Shown here: positions 8,473 through 16,072 of the stretch, piece by piece
How the letters are laid out: each line of letters starts with the position of its first letter
How positions within the stretch are numbered: position 1 is the stretch's first letter
Origin: DASPJL01 sp035628645
GTDB lineage: Bacteria; Bacteroidota; Bacteroidia; Cytophagales; Cyclobacteriaceae
Direction of reading: 5' to 3'
Assembly: GCA_035628645.1 (NCBI GenBank)
Contig: DASPJL010000136.1
Location: 1 to 41,143 of the forward strand
DNA: 41,143 bases
Notes under the pieces: model-generated
What the model was told of the DNA's origin: nothing
What the model saw: only the letters and a program-made list of their open reading frames with translations
Databases searched by the model: none
Made by a program: the position numbers and the translations under genes

Positions 8473-8500
8473 TTAAAATGACACTTTTAATTTTTTCAAC
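8463..8500. promoter_or_regulatory. Perfect 16-bp inverted repeat at the nuo promoter
   Basis: GTTGAAAAAATTAAAA at 8463-8478 is the exact complement of TTTTAATTTTTTCAAC at 8485-8500, with a 6-base spacer TGACAC. The repeat covers the predicted -33 region of the nuo promoter, so it could be an operator for a dimeric regulator or a weak hairpin terminator. Just beyond it AAAATGACA recurs (8475-8483 and 8506-8514). Confidence 0.5.
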
Positions 8501-8803
8501 CACCAAAATGACATGCAAATACCTTTATTACAATACATTATCAAATTAAATACTTTTAAAATTTCACAAAGAGTTATTAAATATTTATCTGATTTTAGCT
8601 TTCATCCGTCCGGATAACACAAAATCATATAAAAAGAATAGAATATCCCGCTCCTTTTATCACTATAATAGGATGCAATCCCTTAATTAAAGTATAGAAT
8701 ATTTTTCCAGGATATCCTACATGGCTTTTATTCTACTTTATAAGGCATTTAAAAATATTTTCTTCTATAAAAACTATTTTAAAAAAGCAGGCGTTTGCCT
8801 TAT

Positions 8804-8819
8804 GATAACGATCGTTATC
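8804..8819. promoter_or_regulatory. Perfect 16-bp palindrome
   Basis: GATAACGATCGTTATC is a perfect palindrome without spacer, in a region otherwise lacking symmetry. Such a site is typical of operators bound by dimeric helix-turn-helix repressors. It lies about 60 bases before the hairpin that opens the candidate small RNA at 8864. No regulator gene is adjacent. Function is inference. Confidence 0.4.
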
Positions 8820-8863
8820 GGTAATGGAAGCCGGTTCATAAGTTGTTTGATATCCCGCATGCT

Positions 8864-9068
8864 GTTACTTATGTGTAACAAAAAAGAAAGGAGGTACAAG
8901 TGTCTAGTCCCAAAGAAATTTTATCAAATGTTATCAATTTAATTCATTCCACAGGTGTTGGTTTTTGAGAAGTTGGTAGATGACCTCGTGAAATTTATTA
9001 ATTGTTGATAAAATGAAATGAGGATTTTTAAGGATCCGGTTCTTAGCAATAAGCCGGATCTTTTTTTT
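8864..9068 (+). ncRNA. Candidate structured small RNA or short leader transcript
   Basis: No recognisable protein lies here, but several RNA-like signs are in order on the plus strand. A hairpin TGTTAC-N6-GTAACA is at 8864-8881. AAAGGAGGT at 8887-8895 is an almost perfect complement of the 16S rRNA tail, followed by GTG at 8900 that opens a 22-codon frame ending at TGA 8966-8968. A long-range stem ATTTTATCAA (8918-8927) with TTGATAAAAT (9005-9014) encloses a second pairing of CCACAGGT with ACCTCGTG. The stretch ends in a strong intrinsic terminator at 9033-9068. The rod with internal bulges resembles 6S-like RNAs in outline, but I cannot assign a family. The alternative is a short mRNA for the 22-residue peptide. 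The 5' end is not fixed: I see no consensus promoter. Confidence 0.4.
9033..9068 (+). terminator. Intrinsic terminator
   Basis: GATCCGG (9033-9039) pairs with CCGGATC (9054-9060), loop TTCTTAGCAATAAG, followed directly by eight T. It is a textbook plus-strand terminator although no plus-strand protein gene lies upstream, which argues for a transcript starting within 8.7-8.9 kb. Confidence 0.85.
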
Positions 9069-9080
9069 GTATATAGTATT

Positions 9081-9388
9081 TGCTCACAGATTACGCTGAT
9101 TTTCACGGATTTTTCCTTTTCTGTGTAATCAGTGAAATCTATGATATAAAAACTAAAAATATTGCTCACGGATTACACGGATTTTCACAGATTATTTTCC
9201 TTTTCTGTGTAATCAGTGAAATCTGCGAGATAAAAAAGGAAAGTGTTTGCTCACAAATTACTCGAATCTTCACGGATATTTTCCTTTTCTGTGTAAAGTC
9301 AGTGGAATCCGTGAGAAAAAAAACAAAGTGTTTACTCTCAGATTACCCGGATTTTAACTTTTGTAAACCAGTGGAAACTGTGAGATAA
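9081..9388. repeat. Four tandem hairpin-forming repeats (82-85 bp)
   Basis: Copies begin near 9081, 9163, 9248 and 9333. Each opens with a variant of TGCTCACAGATTACACGGAT, continues through TTTTCACGGAT and a CCTTTTCTGTGTAA core, and closes with AATCAGTGAAATCTGTGAG. The opening and closing parts are inverse complements, so each unit can fold into a hairpin. Copies diverge progressively and the fourth is shortened to about 56 bases. Sequences of this kind are, to my knowledge, scattered through many Bacteroidota genomes between genes. An open frame crosses all four copies but is a by-product of the repeat. Confidence 0.85.
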
Positions 9389-9513
9389 AAAAAGAATTTT
9401 CATCAGGAACAAATATTTACAAATCGAATCTTACACGAACAAGACCATACCTTTCTATCTCAAATTGTTTTATCTTTTTCTCAAATGTATATTGACAGGT
9501 AAATAATCTTTGA

Positions 9514-11610
9514 ATGCGACCAGCTCTTTTTATATTTTTTATTATTTCAATTTGCTTTTCCTCCTACAGCCAAACAGAAAAGATAGACAGCCTGATTAAT
9601 GCTTTAAAAACTTCCACTGAATCTAATTACCGTAAGCTTTTTTACCAAATTGAGGTTGAGCTTCTCCGGATACCTGCCGAAACGGCTTTAAATAAAGTGG
9701 ATGAAATCAACCTGGAAAGCGCGAACTTAAATTTTCTTGGTCCCTTATCCAGTGCTTACCGGTGCTACGGGATCGCTTATGAAAGAAACCATAAAATTCC
9801 AGAAGCTGTTAAAATGATTGAAAAGGCAAACAGGATAGCCAAAGATTACAACCTTACCATAGAATTTGCGGATAACATACGGGTCCTGGGCAATATTTAC
9901 CGATATACCGGAAAATTTAAACTTGCTTTACAAAACTTTTACGCCTCCCTGAAAACCTACGATAAGAGCAAGAGTTATTCAAAGGAAAGATATTTGGTGT
10001 ATTCTTATATCGGAGATATTTATTATAAAACGAAACACTATAAATTGGCTAAAGACTACTTGCTACAAGCCTATCAGAGAGGCAAACATTTATTGGACAG
10101 CAGGACGGTAATAAACACTTTAAATACAATAGCCTTAATTCATCGGAATAAAAGCGAATTTGGCCAGGCGAACTACTATCAAATGTTGGCTTTACATTTG
10201 GCTCAAAATGAAAAAGACAGTGCATGGATAGGAATTGTATATGGTAACCTTGGCAGGATTAATCAATTACAGGGTAAGCTTGACAGGGCAATTCAACATT
10301 ACGAAACCAATATAAATTTAAGTCAAAAGTATTCGGAATGGAGCGACGTCATTATAACGCTTACCCGGCTTGCAGATATTTATATAGAAAAAAATAATTT
10401 TGTACAGGCTAAGTCTTATTTAGACAGTGCCTCGAAAATTGCAAACAAACAACACCAATATGACGGGCGATTATATTTATACAAGTCCCTCACTAACTAT
10501 TACAGACAGCTTAAGCAGATAGATAGGGCATTCCAGTACCAAACCTTATATTCCGAAGTAAAGGATTCCTTAGAGCAGAAAAGCTTTACAGAAGAAATTG
10601 ACCAGATGCGTTCCACTTTTGAGCTTGAGAAAAAACAGGATCAAATAGAGCTATTAAAGAAAAAGAATGAGGCCATTACAGCTTCTGAAAACAGGAAGAA
10701 TTTTATTATTCTACTCGCAGCGCTATTGATTATTTTCATAGGAGTAACAGCCTATCTGTTGTATAAAGGAATTGCTGCAAAAACACAAGCCAATGAAATG
10801 CTGCTTAGACAGCAAAAAGAGCTGTTAGAGAAAAATGAAGAAATCAAAAAACTAAATAATTCATTGGAGATAAAGGTAGAAGAAAGAACAAAAATGCTTC
10901 AGGAAGCAATGGAAAACCTTTTGAAGCAAAATCAGAATCTGGAACAGTTTTCTTTTGTTATTTCCCACAACCTTCGTTCGCCCATATCCCAGGTTGTCGG
11001 GTTGTTATCCATTTTCAATAAGAATAATTTCCAGGACCCTGCCAATGTAACAATTATTCAATACCTCGAGAAAGCTTCCGGTAATATGGATGAAATCGTT
11101 AAAGATTTGAATAAGATCTTACTTATGAGAAATTCAGGGGAGAATAAGGAAATGGTAAGTTTAAAAGAGGCAACAGAAACAGCGCTTGAAAGTATTCGAA
11201 GTTTAATTAATGAATCAAGCACCAGTATACAAGTTGACGTGTCTGAAACAGAAAGTATTTATACCAATAAAGCCTATTTAAACAGTATTCTTTACAATCT
11301 CGTCTCTAATGCCATCAAATTTCGGTCACCGTTCCGCGCCTCACATGTATCTATAAAATCAAAAATGGAGGGTAATAATATTTGTTTAAATGTAATAGAT
11401 AACGGGCTCGGAATTGATTTAACAAAGGTAAACAAGGAAAAGCTGTTTAAACTTTACCAAAGAATGCACTTGCATACCGACGGAAAAGGAATGGGATTGT
11501 TTATTGTAAAAGAACAAGTGGAAGCGCTAAAAGGACGGATAGAGGTGGAAAGCGAACCGGACAAAGGCGCAACATTTAAAGTTTATCTTCCTGTGGATGT
11601 GCCTGCTTAA
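9514..11610 (+). CDS. TPR-containing sensor histidine kinase
   Basis: Membrane sensor kinase of a two-component system. The 698-residue protein has a signal peptide (residues 1-19, ending SSYSQ), about 350 residues of periplasmic tetratricopeptide-like helices (for example ALQNFYASLKTYDKS, AKDYLLQAYQRG, AIQHYETNINLSQ), one transmembrane helix at about 396-416, a coiled coil to about 470, then the kinase core. The H-box is FSFVISHNLRSPISQ with phospho-accepting His485; the ATPase domain has NLVSNAIKFRSP (N-box), DNGLGID and GKGMGLFIVKEQ. TPR-fronted kinases are common in Bacteroidota and often respond to envelope or nutrient cues. The ligand is unknown. No response regulator is adjacent; the nearest is the single-domain protein at 15328-15786. 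The GGAAG-rich repeat and RlpA gene follow convergently. Confidence 0.93.
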   Translation: MRPALFIFFIISICFSSYSQTEKIDSLINALKTSTESNYRKLFYQIEVELLRIPAETALNKVDEINLESANLNFLGPLSSAYRCYGIAYERNHKIPEAVKMIEKANRIAKDYNLTIEFADNIRVLGNIYRYTGKFKLALQNFYASLKTYDKSKSYSKERYLVYSYIGDIYYKTKHYKLAKDYLLQAYQRGKHLLDSRTVINTLNTIALIHRNKSEFGQANYYQMLALHLAQNEKDSAWIGIVYGNLGRINQLQGKLDRAIQHYETNINLSQKYSEWSDVIITLTRLADIYIEKNNFVQAKSYLDSASKIANKQHQYDGRLYLYKSLTNYYRQLKQIDRAFQYQTLYSEVKDSLEQKSFTEEIDQMRSTFELEKKQDQIELLKKKNEAITASENRKNFIILLAALLIIFIGVTAYLLYKGIAAKTQANEMLLRQQKELLEKNEEIKKLNNSLEIKVEERTKMLQEAMENLLKQNQNLEQFSFVISHNLRSPISQVVGLLSIFNKNNFQDPANVTIIQYLEKASGNMDEIVKDLNKILLMRNSGENKEMVSLKEATETALESIRSLINESSTSIQVDVSETESIYTNKAYLNSILYNLVSNAIKFRSPFRASHVSIKSKMEGNNICLNVIDNGLGIDLTKVNKEKLFKLYQRMHLHTDGKGMGLFIVKEQVEALKGRIEVESEPDKGATFKVYLPVDVPA

Positions 11611-11636
11611 CTGCAATTCTTGCCCTTATTTTCTTA

Positions 11637-11996
11637 TTACTCTACCTTATACTCGATTTTTACCTCTCCTACACCTCTTTGGATCAGGTCTATTCTTCTG
11701 GCGGCTTTTTTTGAAAGATCGATTATTCTTCCTTTAACAAAAGGTCCTCTATCATTGATCCTCACTTTTACAGTTTTACCATTCCTTAGATTCGTTACTT
11801 TCACTTCTGTGCCAAAAGGAAGGGATTTATGGGCAGCCGTAAGTTTACCTTTTCTGTACCGCTCTCCATTGGCAGTCTTTCCCTGGAAAGAGTCGGCATA
11901 AAAGGAAGCTTTACCCTTTACCACTGTCTTTTCAGCGCATGAAAAAAAGAAAACAGAACACAAACAGAAAAAAGTTATTCGAATAATTTTGTTCAT
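11637..11996 (-). CDS. rlpA: RlpA-like septal ring lipoprotein
   Basis: Double-psi beta-barrel protein of the RlpA family; characterised members are outer-membrane lytic transglycosylases acting on stripped peptidoglycan. Starting at ATG 11994-11996 gives 119 residues with a lipoprotein signal MNKIIRITFFCLCSVFFFSC (lipobox Cys20). The barrel follows: GKASFYADSFQGKTANGERYRKGKLTAAHKSLPFGTEVKVTNLRNGKTVKVRINDRGPFVKGRIIDLSKKAARRI, containing the conserved Asp of NDRGPF and the His of AAHKSLPFG. A longer reading to 12062 would only translate the GGAAGT repeat upstream, so I reject it. No SPOR domain is present, making it a minimal RlpA. Confidence 0.9.
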   Translation of the reverse strand: MNKIIRITFFCLCSVFFFSCAEKTVVKGKASFYADSFQGKTANGERYRKGKLTAAHKSLPFGTEVKVTNLRNGKTVKVRINDRGPFVKGRIIDLSKKAARRIDLIQRGVGEVKIEYKVE

Positions 11997-11999
11997 AAG

Positions 12000-12061
12000 T
12001 TGGAAGTTGGAAGACTGAAGATGGAAGTAAATAAGCACTGTCTTCCACTTCCCTCTTCCCA
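12000..12061. repeat. GGAAGT-type inverted repeat between rlpA and the DUF2236 gene
   Basis: TTGGAAGTTGGAAGACTGAAGATGGAAG at the left faces CTTCCACTTCCCTCTTCCC at the right, so the segment can fold. The same family recurs at 15281-15354. It separates two minus-strand genes and may act as a processing site or terminator. Confidence 0.65.
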
Positions 12062-12071
12062 CGTAATAATT

Positions 12072-12881
12072 TTAAACCATTGCTGACCTTACTTTAGAAT
12101 GAGCATTAAATGAAGTTAATTCAATCTTTCCTAAATTTTTAAGCTGTTCGGTGTACTTTCGTGGCAACAAAACATCATGCATGAATTTCAGTTTCTCTCC
12201 GCCCCCAGGAAGTTTATGATACCATTTTAAAAGAATATCAATAGCCGGATTGGCCTTCAACTTTAAGATTTTATTTAACTCTGCCGGAACGATATTTGCC
12301 TGGATCATTCTGAGCATTCCATATCTTATTTTTCCCAAAGACTGTTTATATCGATTAAATAACTCCGAGGTAAACATACTTAATTCATAGTCTCTCTCTA
12401 AGCTCAATTTCCTGTCGGCCAAATACGCTTCATAAGTTTCCGGCAGGTCCTCAAGGTGCATTCCTTTTCCTACAGCCATTGCCGCTTCAAAATATGCCTG
12501 CTTTTCTTTTGAAGTCATTTCTCCATAAACTATTTTATATCCTCTTTCACTGTAATCGATCAACATATAGAGGACGTCTTTGTAGGCCCAGTTGGGAATA
12601 TTCATTCCCCTGCTTCTTTCAACAGAAGAATGGACCTTATTTATGGTTTCGAGGGTATGAGCAGCGGCAGAAGGCGTGGAAAAGAAAAGCCATTGAGCAA
12701 ATCTAGCCGTGTCAAAAAGGCGGTCAATTGGAGCAGAGGGAAGTTTATTGGTGTAAAATAGCCAATCCACGGCCTTTATTGTTGCAAATTCGGCAGCACT
12801 TCCGGCGAAAACCAATAGTATAACATCAGTACTACTCCAGATTTTTTGAGAAATTTTATAACTCTCTTCGGACAATTTCAT
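12072..12881 (-). CDS. Oxygenase MpaB-like family protein (DUF2236)
   Basis: A 269-residue, helix-rich soluble protein. The layout AGSAAEFATIKAVDWLFYT, then DTARFAQWLFFSTPSAAAHTLETINKVHSSVERSRG and YKDVLYMLIDYSERGYKIVYGEMTSKEKQAYFEAAMAVGKGMHLEDLPETYEAY, matches the DUF2236 family. That family includes the haem-dependent latex-clearing oxygenase Lcp and the fungal MpaB. The likely haem-proximal histidines are those in AAHTLETINKVHSS. No signal peptide is visible. The substrate is unknown and the enzymatic role is family inference. It is divergently oriented from the CvpA-CAP gene across a 394-base gap. Confidence 0.65.
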   Translation of the reverse strand: MKLSEESYKISQKIWSSTDVILLVFAGSAAEFATIKAVDWLFYTNKLPSAPIDRLFDTARFAQWLFFSTPSAAAHTLETINKVHSSVERSRGMNIPNWAYKDVLYMLIDYSERGYKIVYGEMTSKEKQAYFEAAMAVGKGMHLEDLPETYEAYLADRKLSLERDYELSMFTSELFNRYKQSLGKIRYGMLRMIQANIVPAELNKILKLKANPAIDILLKWYHKLPGGGEKLKFMHDVLLPRKYTEQLKNLGKIELTSFNAHSKVRSAMV

Positions 12882-13275
12882 TTTAATATCGGATATCTGT
12901 TAGAAGATCAGCCTGTGCCAAGTTCACGCTTCTTTCTTCAAATTATAATTATTTTATCACTATAAAATAGTTTTAGACATTATTATACGTTGTTCGCACT
13001 ATTGGTTTTATCAATATTTATATTTTGCAACAGAACAAATTCTATTTAAGATTTATTCATTGTTTTAAAATTTTTTAAAAAACCTATCAGGAAGTTAACT
13101 ATTTACTGGCTTAAACATTTTACGGATTATCTTTAAAACTTAGTATTCGTACCTTGGAATAGCTTGAATAATTTTTCGGATTCAAAAAAATATTAATTTT
13201 ACTTTCTTAAGACATTTACCCTACTTCTGATCAAGTTGGAAGTATTTAAAACGATAAAGGTAGGGATAATTTAAT
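12882..13275. other. Divergent AT-rich intergenic region
   Basis: This 394-base gap lies between two divergent genes and must hold both promoters. It is very AT-rich with T-rich tracts such as ATTTATATTTTGCAACAG near 13015-13034, but I find no exact TAnnTTTG box with a well-spaced partner. No gene, repeat or hairpin of note is visible. Confidence 0.5.
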
Positions 13276-14235
13276 ATGATCAATTACGTAGATATACTGC
13301 TCGTTTTACTTATATTATTTAATATTCTTGTAGGATGGAAACGAGGCTTTATTCTAGGCGCTTTCGATCTGGTACGATGGACAAGCAGCCTGCTTCTGGC
13401 CTTTCGTTTATATAGGCCTTTTAGTAGCTGGTTAGAGATAAATCTTACAGGAGCTGCATTATGGATTGATTCCTTTGCCTTTCTATTCATTTTTTTTGTA
13501 GGAAATACCCTTTTGTATTTTCTGGAATCCTGGTTTTTAAAAATTATTCCGCCTGCTCTGCATGATAAAAAGTTCAATAAAGTTTTAGGCGCTTTTCCTG
13601 GCTTAGTAAATGGAATAGTATTAGCCACTTTTGCTTCAGTCACTATTCTCGCCTTACCAATGGCAGAGGGTTTAAGAAAGCAGGTAAGGGTAAGTAAATT
13701 AATTAATGAGTTAGCAAAACCGGCAGAAGAAGTAGAAACTGCCATTTCCCCAATCTTTGATAAAGCCGTCGGTAAAACACTCAATGGATTAACTGTTGAT
13801 CCTGACTCGAAAAAATTCATCAAACTTCCTTATAAAGTAAATGAGCTTCTGGCAGCCCCGGAATTGGAAGCACGAATGCTTGAACTTATTAACCAGGAAA
13901 GAGCAGCAGAAGGACTTGAACCATTAAAGGCAGATGTTGAAATGAGAGCAGTGGCAAGAAAACATTCAGTGGATATGTTTAACCGTGGCTATTTTTCACA
14001 CTACACGCCCGAAGGCTCGGACCCTTTCGACAGGATGGAAAATGAGGGGGTATCTTTCCGCACAGCGGGTGAAAACCTTGCCCTGGCTCCTACACTTTCT
14101 CTTGCTCATTCCGGTCTGATGAAATCCCCCGGACATAGAGCCAATATACTTCAACCTAAGTTTAAACGGGTAGGAATAGGCATAATGGATGGAGGTAATA
14201 AAGGTTTGATGGTGACTCAAAATTTCAGAAATTAA
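13276..14235 (+). CDS. CvpA-family membrane protein fused to a CAP (SCP/YkwD) domain
   Basis: A 319-residue fusion. Residues 1 to about 165 form a CvpA (colicin V production) domain with four hydrophobic helices, starting MINYVDILLVLLILFNILVGWKRGFILGAFDLVRW and including DSFAFLFIFFVGNTLLYFLE and LGAFPGLVNGIVLATFASV. After a linker, residues about 195-319 form a complete CAP domain: MLELINQERAAEGLEPLKAD, ARKHSVDMFNRGYFSHYTPEG, GENLA and SPGHRANILQPKFKRVGIGI. CAP proteins of the bacterial YkwD type are usually secreted; here the domain is tied to the membrane. The His/Glu cavity residues are retained. Role unknown; an envelope function is inferred. ATG at 13276 is the first sensible start. Confidence 0.88.
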   Translation: MINYVDILLVLLILFNILVGWKRGFILGAFDLVRWTSSLLLAFRLYRPFSSWLEINLTGAALWIDSFAFLFIFFVGNTLLYFLESWFLKIIPPALHDKKFNKVLGAFPGLVNGIVLATFASVTILALPMAEGLRKQVRVSKLINELAKPAEEVETAISPIFDKAVGKTLNGLTVDPDSKKFIKLPYKVNELLAAPELEARMLELINQERAAEGLEPLKADVEMRAVARKHSVDMFNRGYFSHYTPEGSDPFDRMENEGVSFRTAGENLALAPTLSLAHSGLMKSPGHRANILQPKFKRVGIGIMDGGNKGLMVTQNFRN

Positions 14236-14451
14236 AACTTATTTTTAAAAAGTATAATTAGACAGCCTAACATGCTTTAAAATATTATTCTCACGGCTTT
14301 TCTACTTCTCCTACTTTCCGCATAGCAGCGTAGGCACATATAAAATCATCACATTTTAATCAATGCATAAACATTCCAAAAGTGCTTTCGTTGAAAAAAA
14401 TAAGCTTTCCCTCTAAAAGGAAACATAAGAACCGTCAATAGCCAAATCAGT

Positions 14452-15279
14452 ATGGAAAAGAAAACGATCATTTGTCCGGTAGATTTTACCAATGTATCAA
14501 GCATCGCATTGGAGTATGCTTCTATTTTTACTCAGAAGATTGCTGGTGATTTGGTAATCATTCATGTAATTGACAGAAGTACCAGTACTGCAGCAAATGC
14601 CACTTCAAGTCCTTACAGCACCCCCGGCGGCTATGATAAACTGATCAATGAGAAGTTGGAAGCCCTAAGGGGAGATTTGGAAAGAAAGGATGGCATTAGC
14701 GTCAGGACAAAGATCGAATATGGAAACCTGGAAGACATCGTTCCGATATTTGCAAATGACAAAGAAACAGCGCTTGTAGTAATGGGAACATCCGGGGCAA
14801 AAGGGATAAAGGAAGTCTTCAGCGGCACCCATACCATTAAAGTTTTAGAAAGAACATTTTGTCCTGTGTTGGTTATTCCGGAAGAAGCAGAATTCACTAT
14901 TCCCCAGTATTGGGTATATGCCACAGATGTCAAGAATAATAATGAAGCGGATGCCAATAAGATATGGCAGCTTTGCTCCTTATTTGACGCTAAATTAGAC
15001 CTTCTCCACGTTGAAAAAGAAAGAGGAAAAAAGGAAATGGAACTGGAAGAAACAAAAACGCTTCAGGATAGATCCGGCGAAGCGATTATCACCTTTAACA
15101 AGGTAAAACATAAGGACATCCTAGAAGGCATCAATCAATATATTGGAGAAAAAGAACCGGATATATTAGCGGTCATCCAACACGAACACAAAAAATGGGA
15201 TTGGCTTTTTAAGGAAGATAAAATAAGTAAAATAGTAGAAAATGCTAATTTTCCCATTTTGGTCCTTCGTGAGGAATAA
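14452..15279 (+). CDS. Universal stress protein, two UspA domains
   Basis: Cytoplasmic stress protein of 275 residues with tandem UspA folds. The first domain (about residues 1-143) starts KKTIICPVDFTNVSSIALEYA and ends with the nucleotide-binding signature VVMGTSGAKGIKEVFSGTHTIKVLERTFCPVLVIP, i.e. the G-x2-G-x9-G-T pattern of ATP-binding members. The second domain (about 148-275) is degenerate: it keeps the final KIVENANFPILVLRE strand but lacks the glycine motif, having QHEHKKWDWLFKED instead. Two-domain proteins with one active half are common in Bacteroidota. It ends 49 bases from the convergent receiver gene. Confidence 0.92.
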   Translation: MEKKTIICPVDFTNVSSIALEYASIFTQKIAGDLVIIHVIDRSTSTAANATSSPYSTPGGYDKLINEKLEALRGDLERKDGISVRTKIEYGNLEDIVPIFANDKETALVVMGTSGAKGIKEVFSGTHTIKVLERTFCPVLVIPEEAEFTIPQYWVYATDVKNNNEADANKIWQLCSLFDAKLDLLHVEKERGKKEMELEETKTLQDRSGEAIITFNKVKHKDILEGINQYIGEKEPDILAVIQHEHKKWDWLFKEDKISKIVENANFPILVLREE

Positions 15280-15280
15280 A

Positions 15281-15354
15281 AGTGGGAAGCTAGAAGTAGG
15301 AAGTTGTTAGAGCAAAATTATTGACTCCTACTTCCCACTTCCTGCTTCCAACTT
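15281..15354. repeat. GGAAGT-type inverted repeat entering the receiver gene
   Basis: AGTGGGAAGCTAGAAGTAGG on the left faces CCTACTTCCCACTTCCTGC on the right across an A/T-rich loop, in the gap between two convergent genes, so it can serve as a bidirectional terminator. The right arm lies inside the 3' end of the receiver gene and encodes its last residues. Same family as 12000-12061. Confidence 0.7.
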
Positions 15355-15786
15355 TACTGAATGTTTTTCAATTAAATCCAGCAGTTTCTGAGAGGTAAGT
15401 GGCTTTAAAATATAGTCATCAACGCCTAATTTTCTGGCTGCTTCTATGTCTCCTTCAAAAGAAGAAGATGTTAAAACCGCCAGGATTACCTTAGCATGAA
15501 AAGAGTTTAGAAGCCTATAAGCCTCTAAAAATTCTAATCCATTCAACACAGGCATATTTATATCCAGTAAAATTAACTCCGGACACTTATCGGTAAAACA
15601 AGTCTCTTTAATGAATTGAAAAGCATCTTCACCATTATCCACCACTTCTATTTCCTCTGCTATATCCAGTCTTTTAATAATCGTCTCACAAAGGATATTG
15701 GAAGTATAATCATCATCTACGAGTAGAACGCTTCTTAACTTTCTTTTCGCCACAATCTCACTTTTTGGGTTGATTTTGGGAACCAT
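15328..15786 (-). CDS. Single-domain response regulator (CheY-like)
   Basis: A 152-residue stand-alone receiver with no output domain. Acidic pocket residues are in LLVDDDYTS (Asp24-26), the phospho-acceptor is Asp75 in LLDINMPVLNG, the switch Thr/Ser is at VLTSSS (about 106-107) and the invariant lysine is Lys128 in ILKPL, so it should be phosphorylatable. Such proteins in Bacteroidota usually relay phosphate from hybrid or TPR kinases; the kinase at 9514-11610 is a possible but unproven partner. The last residues LEAGSGK and the TAG stop are encoded by the GGAAGT repeat, so the original C-terminus may have been different. Confidence 0.93.
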   Translation of the reverse strand: MVPKINPKSEIVAKRKLRSVLLVDDDYTSNILCETIIKRLDIAEEIEVVDNGEDAFQFIKETCFTDKCPELILLDINMPVLNGLEFLEAYRLLNSFHAKVILAVLTSSSFEGDIEAARKLGVDDYILKPLTSQKLLDLIEKHSVKLEAGSGK

Positions 15787-16072
15787 AACTTTAGAGGTTA
15801 AATAAGATTTATATTAATTCGAATTTCGCTTATTCGATTGATCAAACAAAATCGACAAAGTGATATTAAGCTTATTTTCGAAAAATAAATTATTTATCTA
15901 TAAACAGTAGAATATCAGATGAGTTTAACCATTTGAAAAAGTTTTGCAAGAGACTTCCTTCATAATCCCTTCTTTGATATTCCAATGAGTTTGGAGTCTG
16001 TCAGAAATAGGGCAAACTAAAATAAAGCAATTTATTATAACTTTAAAGCAAACCATTAACAATAGATCATTA

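Noticed and set aside
8721..8942. 73-codon open frame on the plus strand.
   Set aside because: Low-complexity composition, overlaps the palindrome and the SD-like motif in a different frame, and resembles no family I know.
9080..9388. Open frame of 102 codons across the tandem repeats (plus strand).
   Set aside because: The peptide is itself a repeat of the DNA units (ISEI...FLFCV), with no family features; the frame is a by-product of the 82-85-bp period.
9081..9388. Possible CRISPR array.
   Set aside because: Only four units of over 80 bp, diverging along their whole length, with no unique spacers and no cas genes.
11997..12062. Longer N-terminus for RlpA.
   Set aside because: It would translate the GGAAGT repeat and place residues before a clear lipoprotein signal peptide starting at 11996.
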